This document shows positions 27,819 through 38,102 of a DNA stretch of 64,000 nucleotides, piece by piece (the stretch's first letter is position 1; every line of letters begins with the position of its first letter). Position numbers and translations under genes: made by a program. Below the pieces are notes generated by a model. The model saw only the letters and a program-made list of their open reading frames with translations, was not told the DNA's origin and made no database searches. Origin of the DNA: Paracoccaceae bacterium (lineage in GTDB: Bacteria > Pseudomonadota > Alphaproteobacteria > Rhodobacterales > Rhodobacteraceae); contig JAHRVG010000004.1 of the NCBI GenBank assembly GCA_019090795.1, positions 61,162-125,161 on the forward strand, given 5' to 3'.

Positions 27819-29213
27819 ATGCCCAATAGTCTGGCATATTTGATGTTACTGATCTGGCCGGTGGTCATGTTCGTGATGTTTCGCCGGATGCCTGCGCATA
27901 AGGCGCTGGTTTGGTCGTTACTGGGGGCCTATCTGTTTTTACCGCCTGCCCCCACGGCCTTTGATTTCCCGCTTTTGCCACCCTTTAACAAGGATAGCAT
28001 TCCAAACCTGATGGTGTTGGTGATTTGTCTGGCGATGTTTGGGCGGGGGGTTCTGACGCTGCCGGATAGTCGCGTTGGCAAGCTGTTGATCGCGATGTTT
28101 GTGCTTGGTCCGGTGGTGACAGTGCTCACAAACTCCGAGCCGATACCCTTTCAGGCAGCACCTGCGCTGCCGGGCTTGCGGATCACCGATGCCATAGCTT
28201 TGGCAATCAATCAGGCCACGCTGCTGTTTCCGGTTTTATTGGCGCGAAGTTTACTGGCCACGCCAAAGGAACATCGCGACTTGCTGATGATCCTGATGAT
28301 TTGTGGCCTTGTTTACACCATACCGATGTTGATCGAGGTGCGCCTTAGCCCAATTCTCAACCTCAAGGTGTACGGTTTTTTCCAACACTCCTTTGCCCAA
28401 GCCGTGCGGTTTGGTGGCTATCGGCCGGTGGTGTTTTTGAACCACGGCCTGTGGGTGGCCTTTTTTGCCATGACCACCGCAATGGCGGCTTTGGCCTTGT
28501 GGCGGGCAGACAGGGGTGAGCGCCGATCTGTCTATGTGTTGGCTGCGGGGTATTTGGTATTGGTTCTGGTGTTGTGCAAATCGCTTGGGGCGCTGGTGTT
28601 TGCGGTTGCCCTGACACCGCTGATTTTCTTTACCAGCCAGCGCATCCAGATCGCGATAGCCTTTGTGGTGGCGCTGTTGGCGTTGTCTTATCCGGTTCTA
28701 AAGAATACCGACCTGATGCCGACACAATTCTTGCTGCAACAGGCGGGCAAGGTAAGCGAAGAGCGGCGGGGATCGCTGTATTTCAGGTTCTACAACGAAG
28801 ATTTATTGCTGGAGCGGGCGAATGAGAAACCACTGTTTGGCTGGGGTAGTTGGGGGCGTAACCATCTGCATAATCCGGTGAACGGTGAAATCAAAACAGT
28901 GACCGATGGGCGCTGGATCATTACTTTCGGTGTGTTCGGCTGGATTGGCTTTATTGCCGAGTTTGGCCTGTTAACCCTTCCGTTGATCCTTCTGTGGCGG
29001 GTATCACGGGTGATGCCGCCGGGGGATATGTCGCCTTATGTTGGGTCGATTGCGCTGATACTGGCGATTAACGTGCTGGATCTACTGCCAAATGCGACGC
29101 TGACGCCATTGACTTGGTTGTTGGCAGGGGCGCTGTTGGGATATGTAGAGAAGCAATACCATAACCTGCCTGAAGTAATCCGGAAACGGGCACCTTGGCA
29201 GCCGATTATGTAG
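27819..29213 (+). CDS. O-antigen polymerase/ligase-like membrane protein (Wzy/WaaL type)
   Basis: A 464-residue integral membrane protein with about ten hydrophobic segments and a larger periplasmic loop around residues 300-355 (SEERRGSLYFRFYNEDLL, then GWGSWGRNHLHNP), as in Wzy/WaaL-family proteins. In a locus with a Wzx-like flippase and Wzz it is the best candidate for the repeat-unit polymerase. Sequence alone does not separate polymerase from ligase. The following glycosyltransferase gene starts 11 bases after its stop. Confidence 0.78.
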   Translation: MPNSLAYLMLLIWPVVMFVMFRRMPAHKALVWSLLGAYLFLPPAPTAFDFPLLPPFNKDSIPNLMVLVICLAMFGRGVLTLPDSRVGKLLIAMFVLGPVVTVLTNSEPIPFQAAPALPGLRITDAIALAINQATLLFPVLLARSLLATPKEHRDLLMILMICGLVYTIPMLIEVRLSPILNLKVYGFFQHSFAQAVRFGGYRPVVFLNHGLWVAFFAMTTAMAALALWRADRGERRSVYVLAAGYLVLVLVLCKSLGALVFAVALTPLIFFTSQRIQIAIAFVVALLALSYPVLKNTDLMPTQFLLQQAGKVSEERRGSLYFRFYNEDLLLERANEKPLFGWGSWGRNHLHNPVNGEIKTVTDGRWIITFGVFGWIGFIAEFGLLTLPLILLWRVSRVMPPGDMSPYVGSIALILAINVLDLLPNATLTPLTWLLAGALLGYVEKQYHNLPEVIRKRAPWQPIM

Positions 29214-29224
29214 GAGGCAGGGTG

Positions 29225-30526
29225 GTGACAAACACTGCGAATACACAGCGCCCCAAGGTGCTGGTGATTGCCGAGGCGGCTAACCCAGAATGGGTCAGTG
29301 TGCCGTTGGTGGGCTGGTCATTAGCCAACGCGCTGCGTCAAGTGTGTGATGTTCACATCGTTACGCAGATACGCAACTGCGATGCATTCTTGCGTGCGGG
29401 GTTGGTTGAAGGCGCGGATTTCAGTGTGATTGATTCAGAGGCTTTTGCCAGACCCATGTGGCAATTGGGCAATAAGCTGCGCATGGGTGAAGGCAAGGGC
29501 TGGACCATGATGCAGGCCCTTGCGGCACTGTCTTATCCCTATTTCGAGCGGTTGGTTTGGAAGCGGTTCGGCAAGCAAATTCGGGACGGCGAGTATGATA
29601 TTGTGCATCGCGTTACCCCGCTCAGCCCTACGGTTTCCAGCCCGATTGCCGCCAAGTGCCGTGCGGTGGGTGTGCCCTTTGTGGTGGGGCCTCTGAATGG
29701 TGGTGTGCCTTGGCCCAAGGGGTTTGAATCTGAGCGGATGAAGGAACGGGAATGGCTGTCGTATTTGCGAAGCGCCTATAAACTGATGCCTGGTCGCGGG
29801 GCAACGCTGAATAATGCGGCGGCAATCCTCGTTGGGTCGCGCCATACCCAGAGCGAAGTGCCGAAACGGCATCAGGGCAAATGTGTTTATATGCCTGAAA
29901 ACGCGATTGATCCGGCGCGGTTTTCTCGCAAGGCTGAAACCAAGGACGGCCCGCTGAGGGCGTGTTTTATCGGGCGAATGGTGGCTTATAAGGGGCCGGA
30001 TATGTTGCTGGAGGCTGCTGCACCACTGTTGCGCGACGGGCGGATGTCACTGGATATGATTGGCGACGGTCCTTTGCTGGAACCGTTGAAAGCGCAGGTT
30101 CAGGCGGAGGGCACGCAGGATAACGTGCGGTTTCACGGTTGGGTGGCGCACGACGAAGTGCAGGACATTATGATTAACAGTGCGTTGCTGGCATTTCCGT
30201 CAATTCGCGAATTTGGCGGCGGGGTAGTGCTGGAGGCGATGGCACTGGGCATTCCGCCCTTAGTGGTGGATTACGCGGGGCCGGGGGAGTTGGTGGAAAG
30301 TGCTTATGGGTTCAAGGTGCCGATCGGTGATCGGGCACAAATTGTTGAAGGGTTTCGCCACGAGTTGGAACATATTGCCCAATCACCAGAAATTCTGGCT
30401 GAAAAAGGTCAGGCTGCGCGAGCGCGGGTTGAGGCTTTGTTCACATGGCAACAGAAAGCACAGCAGGTTCTACAGGTGTATGATTGGGTGCTAGGGCGGG
30501 CTGAACAGCGGCCTTCGTTTTTCTAG
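29225..30526 (+). CDS. Glycosyltransferase family 4 protein
   Basis: A 433-residue GT-B fold glycosyltransferase. The C-terminal nucleotide-sugar domain carries RACFIGRMVAYKGPDMLLEA, the Rossmann segment LDMIGDGPLLEPLK and the E-x7-E motif region FGGGVVLEAMALGIPPLV. GTG at 29225 is chosen because AGGAGG (29212-29217) lies 7 bases before it, overlapping the previous stop; a TTG 30 bases earlier lacks support. Its stop codon TAG overlaps that of the convergent acetyltransferase within CTAG (30523-30526). Confidence 0.88.
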   Translation: MTNTANTQRPKVLVIAEAANPEWVSVPLVGWSLANALRQVCDVHIVTQIRNCDAFLRAGLVEGADFSVIDSEAFARPMWQLGNKLRMGEGKGWTMMQALAALSYPYFERLVWKRFGKQIRDGEYDIVHRVTPLSPTVSSPIAAKCRAVGVPFVVGPLNGGVPWPKGFESERMKEREWLSYLRSAYKLMPGRGATLNNAAAILVGSRHTQSEVPKRHQGKCVYMPENAIDPARFSRKAETKDGPLRACFIGRMVAYKGPDMLLEAAAPLLRDGRMSLDMIGDGPLLEPLKAQVQAEGTQDNVRFHGWVAHDEVQDIMINSALLAFPSIREFGGGVVLEAMALGIPPLVVDYAGPGELVESAYGFKVPIGDRAQIVEGFRHELEHIAQSPEILAEKGQAARARVEALFTWQQKAQQVLQVYDWVLGRAEQRPSFF

Positions 30527-31011
30527 GTTTTGGTAATTTTGGCGGGAATACCTATGGCGGTGCACCCCGCGGGCACGTCTTTAGTCACAACCGCATTTGC
30601 GCCAATTAGAGCATGGTCACCGATGGTCAACGGCCCCAGAATTTTTGCGCCTGCGCCAATGTCCACATGACCACCGACAACCACATTGCCAGCCAGCGTA
30701 ACCTGATGGAATATCATGCAATTTGGGCCAACAACGGCTTTGGGGTGGATGATGATACCGGTCGGATGCGTTAGCCGCAACCCGCCGCCAATTTCTGTGT
30801 TCAGATGGATTTCACATTGCGTTACGGTAGACCAGAACCGATGCACTAGCGCCCAGTATTTCATCCGCAACTGCCGCAACCGCCCACTATTTTGTGCGGT
30901 TTGATAGCGACGAATTGCGCGCAGGAGTTTTTTGCCGGGTTCCCAAAACCCTTGAATATCTTCGCGGCTCCAATCCGGAACCTCGGCGGAAATCATGCTT
31001 TCATTTGTCAA
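30523..31011 (-). CDS. Hexapeptide-repeat acetyltransferase (CysE/serine acetyltransferase-like)
   Basis: A protein of about 162 residues with a left-handed beta-helix of hexapeptide repeats (IIIHPKAVVGPNCMIFHQVT, VVVGGHVDIGAGAKILGPL), resembling short CysE-like acetyltransferases found in polysaccharide clusters, where they O-acetylate sugars. The start is not clear: AAGGAG (31020-31025) is 8 bases from TTG 31011 but only 2 from GTG 31017; an ATG lies at 30996. Because it sits within a glycan locus, sugar acetylation is more likely than cysteine synthesis. Confidence 0.8.
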   Translation of the reverse strand: MTNESMISAEVPDWSREDIQGFWEPGKKLLRAIRRYQTAQNSGRLRQLRMKYWALVHRFWSTVTQCEIHLNTEIGGGLRLTHPTGIIIHPKAVVGPNCMIFHQVTLAGNVVVGGHVDIGAGAKILGPLTIGDHALIGANAVVTKDVPAGCTAIGIPAKITKT

Positions 31012-31051
31012 AAGCACATCTCCTTGTCGATACGCGTGCTGCTAGTAAGCA

Positions 31052-31062
31052 GTTTCACGTGT
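31052..31062. promoter_or_regulatory. GTTTCACGTGT motif upstream of rfbC
   Basis: The same 11-mer occurs upstream of the priming transferase (26198-26208). Here it sits 104 bases before rfbC and 40 bases before the divergent acetyltransferase start. It contains the CACGTG palindrome. Shared control is an inference from two copies. Confidence 0.3.
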
Positions 31063-31166
31063 TTTGAAAGTTTGTGCAATACTGATTGCGCCTTGGCTGC
31101 TGGCTGGAAACCGGCAGAATGATCAGTTAGACAACTCTCAACTGGCCCACAAGTAAAGGAACGCCC

Positions 31167-31730
31167 GTGAAAATTGAGAAAACTGCCCTTAGGGATGTGC
31201 GGATCATTACCCCCGCGCGTTTTGGCGATGAACGTGGGTTTTTTAGCGAGAGCTGGAGCAAGCAGGCGTTTGAGGCGCAGGGGCTGAGGTATGATTTTGT
31301 GCAAGACAATCATTCGTTGTCTGAGAAGGCAGGCACTTTGCGCGGCTTGCACTATCAATCGCCGCCTCATGCGCAGGACAAACTTGTGCGCTGTGGGCGT
31401 GGGGCGTTGCTGGATGTGGCCGTGGATATTCGCAAAGGCTCCCCCGATTTTGGCCGTTGGGTTGCTGTGGAATTGTCATTTGAAAATGGTCGACAGTTGT
31501 TGGTTCCCAAAGGGTTCTTGCACGGGTTTGTTAGCCTGATGCCGGAGACGGAGATTATCTATAAATGCACCGACTATTATGCACCGGAATGCGATGGGGC
31601 GGTGCGTTGGGATGACCCGGCCCTTGGGGTGGATTGGCAATTGCAGGGGGTTGCGCCGATTTTATCGCAAAAAGACACAAATGCGCCATATCTCTCGGAT
31701 ATTGACAATCTGTTCGAGTATCGAGGGTAA
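31167..31730 (+). CDS. rfbC: dTDP-4-dehydrorhamnose 3,5-epimerase
   Basis: A 187-residue RmlC that epimerises C3 and C5 of dTDP-4-keto-6-deoxyglucose. Conserved parts are [16 protein letters not shown], the [19 protein letters not shown] segment with the catalytic His, and [13 protein letters not shown] start, with AAAGGA 6 bases before. First gene of rfbCBDA, four dTDP-L-rhamnose genes in direct succession with later genes overlapping. Confidence 0.95.
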   Translation: MKIEKTALRDVRIITPARFGDERGFFSESWSKQAFEAQGLRYDFVQDNHSLSEKAGTLRGLHYQSPPHAQDKLVRCGRGALLDVAVDIRKGSPDFGRWVAVELSFENGRQLLVPKGFLHGFVSLMPETEIIYKCTDYYAPECDGAVRWDDPALGVDWQLQGVAPILSQKDTNAPYLSDIDNLFEYRG

Positions 31731-31734
31731 GCGT

Positions 31735-32787
31735 ATGGTTGCAATAAGAAAAATGCTGGTTACAGGTGGGGCGGGGTTTATTGGCTCTGCCGTGGTGCGC
31801 CTTGCAATTGCGCGCGGCGATAGCGTGGTGAATGTAGATGCATTGACTTATGCATCTTGTCTGGAAAACCTGACAGCAGTGGCAGATAACTCCCAATACG
31901 TTTTTGAACACGCCGATATTTGTGACCGCGCGGCGATGGACCGAATTTTTGCGCACCATAGGCCGGATGCGGTTGTGCATTTGGCGGCAGAGAGCCATGT
32001 GGACCGGTCAATCGACGGGCCGGGGCAGTTTATCCAGACCAATGTAACTGGAACCTTTACCCTACTGGAAGCAGCGCGGGGATATTGGCAGCAACGGGGA
32101 GAGCCAGCGGATTTCCGGTTCCTGCATGTTTCTACGGATGAGGTTTACGGCTCGTTGGGGCCGGAAGGGTTGTTTACCGAGGAAACCGCCTATGCCCCCA
32201 ACAGCCCTTATGCGGCGTCAAAGGCGGCGTCGGATCATTTGGTAAGGGCTTGGGGGGAAACTTATGACCTGCCCGTGCTTACCAGCAATTGTTCGAATAA
32301 TTACGGTCCGTATCAGTTTCCCGAAAAGTTGATTCCGGTGGTGATCCAGAATGCTTTGGCGGGGAGTGATATTCCGGTTTACGGTGCGGGCGAAAATATT
32401 CGGGATTGGCTGTTTGTCAAGGATCATGCGGATGCTTTACTGGAGGTTTTGGCCAGGGGCCAAATCGGGCGTTGCTATAATATTGGCGGTGAAAACGAAG
32501 TGCGCAACATTGATTTGGTGAAGCAGATATGTGCCGTGCTGGATCGGCTGCAGCCCGGTAATTCGCCGTTTAGTGAGCAGATCACTTTTGTGACGGACCG
32601 CCCCGGCCATGATCAACGCTATGCGATTGATCCAAGCCGGATTCGCAATGAACTGGGCTGGCGGCCCAGTGTGACGCTGGATCAGGGGTTGGAGCAGACG
32701 GTTGAATGGTATCTGGAAAACCAGCCTTGGGTGCAAGCCCTGCAAAGCCGCCATGGCGTGGGCCAGCGTTTAGGGGTCAAGACATGA
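31735..32787 (+). CDS. rfbB: dTDP-glucose 4,6-dehydratase
   Basis: A 350-residue extended SDR enzyme. NAD-binding GGAGFIGSA is near residue 11, the catalytic Thr-Asp-Glu segment [12 protein letters not shown] near 130, and YAASKAASD gives the Tyr-x3-Lys pair. The frame stays open upstream to 31579, inside rfbC, but ATG 31735 is 4 bases after the rfbC stop and gives normal length. Its stop overlaps the rfbD start as ATGA. Confidence 0.96.
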   Translation: MVAIRKMLVTGGAGFIGSAVVRLAIARGDSVVNVDALTYASCLENLTAVADNSQYVFEHADICDRAAMDRIFAHHRPDAVVHLAAESHVDRSIDGPGQFIQTNVTGTFTLLEAARGYWQQRGEPADFRFLHVSTDEVYGSLGPEGLFTEETAYAPNSPYAASKAASDHLVRAWGETYDLPVLTSNCSNNYGPYQFPEKLIPVVIQNALAGSDIPVYGAGENIRDWLFVKDHADALLEVLARGQIGRCYNIGGENEVRNIDLVKQICAVLDRLQPGNSPFSEQITFVTDRPGHDQRYAIDPSRIRNELGWRPSVTLDQGLEQTVEWYLENQPWVQALQSRHGVGQRLGVKT

Positions 32788-33632
32788 AGGTTCTGGTTTT
32801 TGGCCGCACGGGGCAGGTTGCCCATGCTTTGGCCCAGCATGACGGTGTCATGGTTCTGGACCGTGCACAGGCGGATTTGATGCAGCCGGATATTTGCGCT
32901 GACTGGATTGCGCGCACTGATGCGGATGCGGTGATTAACGCGGCGGCCTTTACTGCGGTGGACGGGGCCCAGAGTGATGCAGACACAGCGATGATGGTGA
33001 ACGGCACTACACCGGGCGCGATGGCCGTTGCGGCGGCGGTGCGGGATTTGCCGTTTGTGCATATTTCTACGGATTATGTTTTTGACGGCTCGGGTGTGCA
33101 ACCATGGCAGCCTGACGCTGCTAAGGGGCCGCTGAATGTTTACGGTGCCAGCAAGCTGGCAGGAGAACAGGCCATTCAGGCCGCTGGCGGGCGGTTCGTG
33201 ATATTGCGCACGTCTTGGGTGTTCTCGCCTGAGGGGAATAATTTTGTTAAAACCATGCTGCGGTTGTCCCACACCCGCGATGTATTGAACATCGTTGAGG
33301 ATCAGGTCGGTGGGCCAACAGGTGCAGATGATATTGCAAATGCCTGTCTGGAAATCGCGCGGCAATTGGCGATCAATCCTGTCTTGGCAGGAACCTATCA
33401 CTTTTCCGGTGCGCCAGACGTTAGCTGGGCCGATTTTGCCCGTGTGATCTTTCATAAGGCTGGCAAGGATGTTCAGGTATCGGGAATTGCGACAAGTGAG
33501 TACTCCACTCCTGCCAAACGACCCCTGAATTCGCGGCTTGATTGCTCTGCACTCAGCGCTTTCGGCTTGCATCGTCCGGATTGGGGCTTGGCTTTGACCC
33601 GCGTTTTACATCAGCTGGAGGGAACCCCATGA
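32784..33632 (+). CDS. rfbD: dTDP-4-dehydrorhamnose reductase
   Basis: A 282-residue RmlD performing the last, NAD(P)H-dependent step to dTDP-L-rhamnose. The Rossmann start is [27 protein letters not shown] and YGASKLAGE with the Tyr-x3-Lys pair follow. ATG 32784 overlaps the rfbB stop (ATGA), and its own stop overlaps rfbA in the same way, so the three genes are translationally coupled. Confidence 0.95.
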   Translation: MKVLVFGRTGQVAHALAQHDGVMVLDRAQADLMQPDICADWIARTDADAVINAAAFTAVDGAQSDADTAMMVNGTTPGAMAVAAAVRDLPFVHISTDYVFDGSGVQPWQPDAAKGPLNVYGASKLAGEQAIQAAGGRFVILRTSWVFSPEGNNFVKTMLRLSHTRDVLNIVEDQVGGPTGADDIANACLEIARQLAINPVLAGTYHFSGAPDVSWADFARVIFHKAGKDVQVSGIATSEYSTPAKRPLNSRLDCSALSAFGLHRPDWGLALTRVLHQLEGTP

Positions 33633-34531
33633 CCAAGCGCAAAGGCATTATTCTGGCAGGGGGCACGGGCAGTCGGTTGTTTCCGATCACTATGGGCGTG
33701 TCCAAACAACTGCTGCCGATCTATGACAAGCCGATGATCTATTACCCGATCAGTACTTTGATGCTGACGGGCATTCGCGAGATCGCGATTATTACCACGC
33801 CCCATGATCAAGAACAGTTTGTGCGCACCCTTGGGGATGGTTCCCAATGGGGATTGTCGCTGACCTATATCACCCAACCCAAACCGGACGGGTTGGCGCA
33901 AGCCTATCTTTTGGCGCGCGATTTTCTGGATGGGGCGGCGTCGGTGATGGTGTTGGGGGATAATATTTTCTTTGGCCAAGGTCTGCCGCAATTGTTGCAA
34001 GAGGCGGATCAAAATCTGCACGGCGGTACTGTGTTTGCCTATCATGTGGCCGATCCAGAACGTTATGGTGTTGTCGGGTTTGATGGTGACGACAAGGTCG
34101 TTGAGATCGTGGAGAAGCCCGAGGTTCCACCTTCGCGTTATGCGGTGACGGGGCTGTATTTTCTGGATGGCACTGCACCGGATCGCGCGGCGGGGATCAA
34201 GCCGTCAGCACGGGGCGAGCTGGAAATCACCTCTCTGTTACAAAGCTATCTGGGCGAGGAAGCGTTAAAGGTTAAGCGTATGGGGCGCGGATATGCTTGG
34301 CTGGATACCGGCACCCATGAGAGCCTGCTGGACGCTAGCAATTTTGTGCGTACGCTTGAGAAACGCCAAGGGTTGCAGACCGGCAGCCTTGAGGAAATCG
34401 CCTTTGAGAGTGGCTGGATTGATCGCGAAATGCTGGCCGAACGGGCGCGAATTTTTTCCAAAAACGCCTACGGGGAATATTTGGCCGGATTGCTGGCGGC
34501 GGACGACAGCTGGCAACAGTCGGGGGGCTAG
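33629..34531 (+). CDS. rfbA: Glucose-1-phosphate thymidylyltransferase
   Basis: A 300-residue RmlA, the first enzyme of dTDP-rhamnose synthesis. The nucleotide-binding start KGIILAGGTGSRLFPIT is followed by GVSKQLLPIYDKPMIYYP, and VMVLGDNIFFGQGL holds the metal-binding Asp. The start at 33629 overlaps the rfbD stop; GGAGG lies 7 bases before. It ends 5 bases before the acyltransferase gene. Confidence 0.96.
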   Translation: MTKRKGIILAGGTGSRLFPITMGVSKQLLPIYDKPMIYYPISTLMLTGIREIAIITTPHDQEQFVRTLGDGSQWGLSLTYITQPKPDGLAQAYLLARDFLDGAASVMVLGDNIFFGQGLPQLLQEADQNLHGGTVFAYHVADPERYGVVGFDGDDKVVEIVEKPEVPPSRYAVTGLYFLDGTAPDRAAGIKPSARGELEITSLLQSYLGEEALKVKRMGRGYAWLDTGTHESLLDASNFVRTLEKRQGLQTGSLEEIAFESGWIDREMLAERARIFSKNAYGEYLAGLLAADDSWQQSGG

Positions 34532-34536
34532 GCAGC

Positions 34537-36519
34537 ATGTCGGCATCCCCCCAAGGCTATCGCCGTGAAATCGACGGTTTGCGCGCGATTGCGGTCTTGG
34601 CAGTGGTATTTTACCATTTTTCGGTGCCGGGGTTTGGCGGTGGTTTTGTTGGTGTCGATGTTTTCTTTGTCATTTCGGGGTTCCTGATTGGCGGCATCCT
34701 GTGGCGAGAACTGGTTGCCACGGGGCGGTTGTCACTGGCACGGTTCTATACCCACCGTTTGCGCCGCCTGGCCCCGGCCTTTGTGGCAATGGCGCTGGTG
34801 TCAGGATTGGCAGCTTACTTCATTCTGCTTCCCTATGAATTTCGAGAGTTTGGCAAGGCGCTGATTGCCTCGACTGTGTATCTTTCCAACGTTCTGTTTT
34901 TTCGCCAGTCCGGATATTTTGATTCTGCGGCGGATGAAAAGCTGTTGTTGCACACTTGGTCTTTGTCAGTGGAAGAACAGTTCTATATTTTCCTGCCGCT
35001 CACCATCCTGATTTTTGCCCGCAGTACGCGGATATTGTATTGGGTGTTGATGCTGGTTTTTGCGCTGTCCCTGTTGGCTTGTATCCTGTTCACTCGCTCT
35101 TCGCCCACCGCAGCGTTTTATCTGTTTCCGTTTCGGGCATGGGAAATGCTGGCGGGGGTGTTACTGGCGATTTACGGGGCAAAAACGCAAGAGGATTGGC
35201 GGCACGGGCCTTTACCCTCGTTTGTCGGGATACTGTTGGTGCTGGGGGGTATCGGGTTGGTTCAGGCGGGCGAAGGCTTCCCTGGTTGGCAGGTTATGGC
35301 CCCAGTGTTCGGGGCGGTTTTGCTGATCTGGAACGGGCGCGATTATAATTTGGTGAACCGGATGCTGGCGTCACCGGTGCCGGTATTTATTGGGCTGGTC
35401 TCCTATTCGTTGTATCTGTGGCACTGGCCGATTTTGACCCTGACGCAGTATTATTTTGATGGCTACAGCGGGGGGCAATCTGTTGTCTGGATGGTTATTG
35501 CGTTGGGTATTGCCGTTGTTTCCTGGCGGTTTGTTGAGCTGCCGCTGCGCCGTTCGCACCTAAAAGGGCCGCTGTTGCTGGCAGGTGTCGGGCTGGCGTC
35601 ATTTACCCTACTGGGCCTTGGGGCGCTGATTTATTTGCAAAACGGGATGCCGGATCGCTTTGGGCCAAAGGCGCGGATGCATATTGATGCCAGCGCGGAT
35701 TTCTTACAGGATTGGAGCCGGTGTTACTGGCCAGAGGATGGCCCATTGCAAGGGGTGGAAGTTTGCCCGATTGGCCCGGATGGCCCACCGGAAGTGCTGG
35801 TCTGGGGTGATTCCCATGTGCGGGCATTTCAGGCGGGAATTGCGCTTGCGGCGCAGGAACACAAGCGCTCCGGATTGCTGATCTGGCACGCCGGTTGCCC
35901 GCCGCTTTTCGGGATTACCAAACAGGAAAGTGCCGCAACCCCGTTAGAGAACGCGGATTGCACCACGACCTTGCAGCGGATGCAGGGTGCGGTTGGGCAA
36001 TTGCCGGGCATTCGCAAGCTGTTGGTGATCGGACGCTGGGCCTATTACGCGAAAGGTGCGGGTGTGGGGAATGATGCGCATAATACGATTGCGTTGCGCG
36101 GCGGGGCTTTACCAGACGTGTATGGGCAGGCCGTGAACCGTACATTTGGTCAACTAGCGGAGAATTTCGATCAGGTGTTTGTTTTGCAGCAAGTACCTGA
36201 AATCCCGCAGTATGACTCGCGAGAGTTTGCGCGCAAGCTGGCGCATGGGCGATTGGAAACAGATGCGGCTTTGACTGTTCCAGTAGAAAAAGTGAAGACC
36301 CGAACAGGGGAGTCAGAGGCCCCATTCAGGGCATTGGATGCCACCGGAAAACTGACGTTTCTAGAGAGTTGGGGCATGATGTGTACCGGTCAAACCTGTT
36401 CTGCTGTGGCAGATGGACGGGCGCTTTATTTTGACAATAATCATATTACCAACACAACGGCGTTGCAGATGCGCGGGCTGTTTGATCCGGTGTTTGGGCC
36501 TGAGGTTGCGGTAGAATGA
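34537..36519 (+). CDS. Membrane O-acyltransferase with SGNH domain (OafA-like)
   Basis: A 660-residue two-part protein. Residues 1-350 are an acyltransferase-3 membrane domain with about ten helices (starts YRREIDGLRAIAVLAVVFYH; the catalytic His is in this first helix). Residues about 420-650 form an SGNH hydrolase-like domain with VLVWGDSHVRAFQ and the C-terminal DNNHIT, giving the Ser and the Asp-His pair. This architecture O-acetylates surface polysaccharide across the inner membrane. It follows rfbA by 5 bases and overlaps the GMC oxidoreductase gene by 4 (ATGA). Confidence 0.9.
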   Translation: MSASPQGYRREIDGLRAIAVLAVVFYHFSVPGFGGGFVGVDVFFVISGFLIGGILWRELVATGRLSLARFYTHRLRRLAPAFVAMALVSGLAAYFILLPYEFREFGKALIASTVYLSNVLFFRQSGYFDSAADEKLLLHTWSLSVEEQFYIFLPLTILIFARSTRILYWVLMLVFALSLLACILFTRSSPTAAFYLFPFRAWEMLAGVLLAIYGAKTQEDWRHGPLPSFVGILLVLGGIGLVQAGEGFPGWQVMAPVFGAVLLIWNGRDYNLVNRMLASPVPVFIGLVSYSLYLWHWPILTLTQYYFDGYSGGQSVVWMVIALGIAVVSWRFVELPLRRSHLKGPLLLAGVGLASFTLLGLGALIYLQNGMPDRFGPKARMHIDASADFLQDWSRCYWPEDGPLQGVEVCPIGPDGPPEVLVWGDSHVRAFQAGIALAAQEHKRSGLLIWHAGCPPLFGITKQESAATPLENADCTTTLQRMQGAVGQLPGIRKLLVIGRWAYYAKGAGVGNDAHNTIALRGGALPDVYGQAVNRTFGQLAENFDQVFVLQQVPEIPQYDSREFARKLAHGRLETDAALTVPVEKVKTRTGESEAPFRALDATGKLTFLESWGMMCTGQTCSAVADGRALYFDNNHITNTTALQMRGLFDPVFGPEVAVE

Positions 36520-38102
36520 GCCGTGAAATCAGGGATAAGCTGTGGGATGTTATCGTCATCGGTACGGGTGTCGGTGGCGGTGTTTTGGGGCGGCGTCTGG
36601 CGGAAAAAGGGCTGTCGGTTTTGTTTGTGGAACGCGGCCCGAACGGCCCGCGAGGTGAGGAAACCGCGCTGGATGGCGAGATGTTTGATCCGGTTGCCCG
36701 ACAGGTGCGCGGGTTCTGGCCCGATCCGATCAAGGCACAGGTAAACGGGCGCAGTTCAGAGTTTTTTGCCCCCCTTGGTGCGGGTGTCGGGGGTTCCTCG
36801 GTGTTCTATGCAGCGACGCTGGAACGCCCAGAGCGCCATGATCTGGATGATAGGGCGGATCGGGTGCATCCCACGGGCGGTTGGCCAGTGGGCTTTGATG
36901 CGTTTATGCCCTATTTTGATCAGGCCGAGAAACAGTTCCATATTTGCGGAGAAGAAGACCCATTGTCGGAAGAAGCGGCCTCGACTTTGGCAGCGCCCCC
37001 AGCGCCAGAGGCGGGTGACGCCCGAATGATGCAGGGATTTAGCGATGCGGGGTTGCATCCTTATCGTGCCCATATGGCGGCGCGGTTTTTGCCTGAATGC
37101 AAGCAATGTTTCGGTTTTAAATGCCCGCGAAAATGCAAGATGGACGGGCGTTCGGCGGGGGTTGAACCCGCCCTTGAAACCGGCAATGCGACGTTGATTG
37201 ATAACTGTGAGGTTCTAGCGCTGCACAGCACTGTGGATACGGTTTCGCATGTTCAGGTGCGGCGCGCTGGCAAGGTATTTGATCTGCGCGCCAAACGGTA
37301 TGTGCTGGCGGCAGGCGCGCTTTCTTCGCCCCGATTGTTACTGGCCTCGACCTCAAAGCATTGGCCGAAAGGCTTGGCAAATAACAGCGGTTTGGTTGGG
37401 TGCAACCTGATGTTTCATGTGAATGAGATGTTTGCCATTTGGCCTAAACGCGGGCAGGGTTTCAAGGGCGCAAGCAAAGCAATTGCCCTGCGCGATTTTT
37501 ATTTTCAAGGTGGTCAGCGCTTTGGGGTGGTGCAGGCTTTGGGGTTGGATGCCTCATATGGCGAGATCGTGCACTACCTGAATATGATGTTTGACCGCTC
37601 CTTTCTGGCGAGGCTGAAACCTTTGCGCAATCTGACACGGATTCCGGCGTTTCTGGCGGGCAAATTGTTTGGCAGTGCCAAGGTTTTTGTCGGCATTCTT
37701 GAGGACATGCCCTATGCAAACAACCGCGTGGTGCTGGAGCCCGACAATCCATCGAAAATCAGTATTCAGTACCGGTTCGAAAATGAATTGTTGAAACGTC
37801 GCCGCCAGTTCCGCCGCTTGATCAAGCGGGGGTTTCGGGGGCAAAGGTTGGCGTTTCTGGGCATTCAACCTGAGTTGAATTTCGGCCACCCAAGCGGTAC
37901 TTTGTGTTTTGGCAATGATCCGGATCGCAGTGTTTTGAACGCGGACTGTCGTGCACATGGGGTGAAGAACCTGTTCGCTGCAGATGCCTCATTTATGCCG
38001 ACCTCAATGGGGATCAACCCCAGCCTGACGATCGCAGCGAATGCTTTGCGAGTGGCGGATCGGATGCTGGCAGATAAGGAGAGCGGTGATGGTCCAGATT
38101 AG
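36516..38102 (+). CDS. GMC-family FAD-dependent oxidoreductase
   Basis: A 528-residue oxidoreductase. The FAD-binding fold is DVIVIGTGVGGGVLGRRLAE with the acidic end LFVERG; the C-terminal GMC block is FAADASFMPTSMGINPSLT. A Cys-rich stretch, PECKQCFGFKCPRKCKMDG, is unusual for plain choline-dehydrogenase types and may be a small metal or Fe-S site. It sits in a coupled series between the acyltransferase and an SDR gene, suggesting oxidation of a sugar or alcohol intermediate; the substrate is unknown. Confidence 0.84.
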   Translation: MSREIRDKLWDVIVIGTGVGGGVLGRRLAEKGLSVLFVERGPNGPRGEETALDGEMFDPVARQVRGFWPDPIKAQVNGRSSEFFAPLGAGVGGSSVFYAATLERPERHDLDDRADRVHPTGGWPVGFDAFMPYFDQAEKQFHICGEEDPLSEEAASTLAAPPAPEAGDARMMQGFSDAGLHPYRAHMAARFLPECKQCFGFKCPRKCKMDGRSAGVEPALETGNATLIDNCEVLALHSTVDTVSHVQVRRAGKVFDLRAKRYVLAAGALSSPRLLLASTSKHWPKGLANNSGLVGCNLMFHVNEMFAIWPKRGQGFKGASKAIALRDFYFQGGQRFGVVQALGLDASYGEIVHYLNMMFDRSFLARLKPLRNLTRIPAFLAGKLFGSAKVFVGILEDMPYANNRVVLEPDNPSKISIQYRFENELLKRRRQFRRLIKRGFRGQRLAFLGIQPELNFGHPSGTLCFGNDPDRSVLNADCRAHGVKNLFAADASFMPTSMGINPSLTIAANALRVADRMLADKESGDGPD

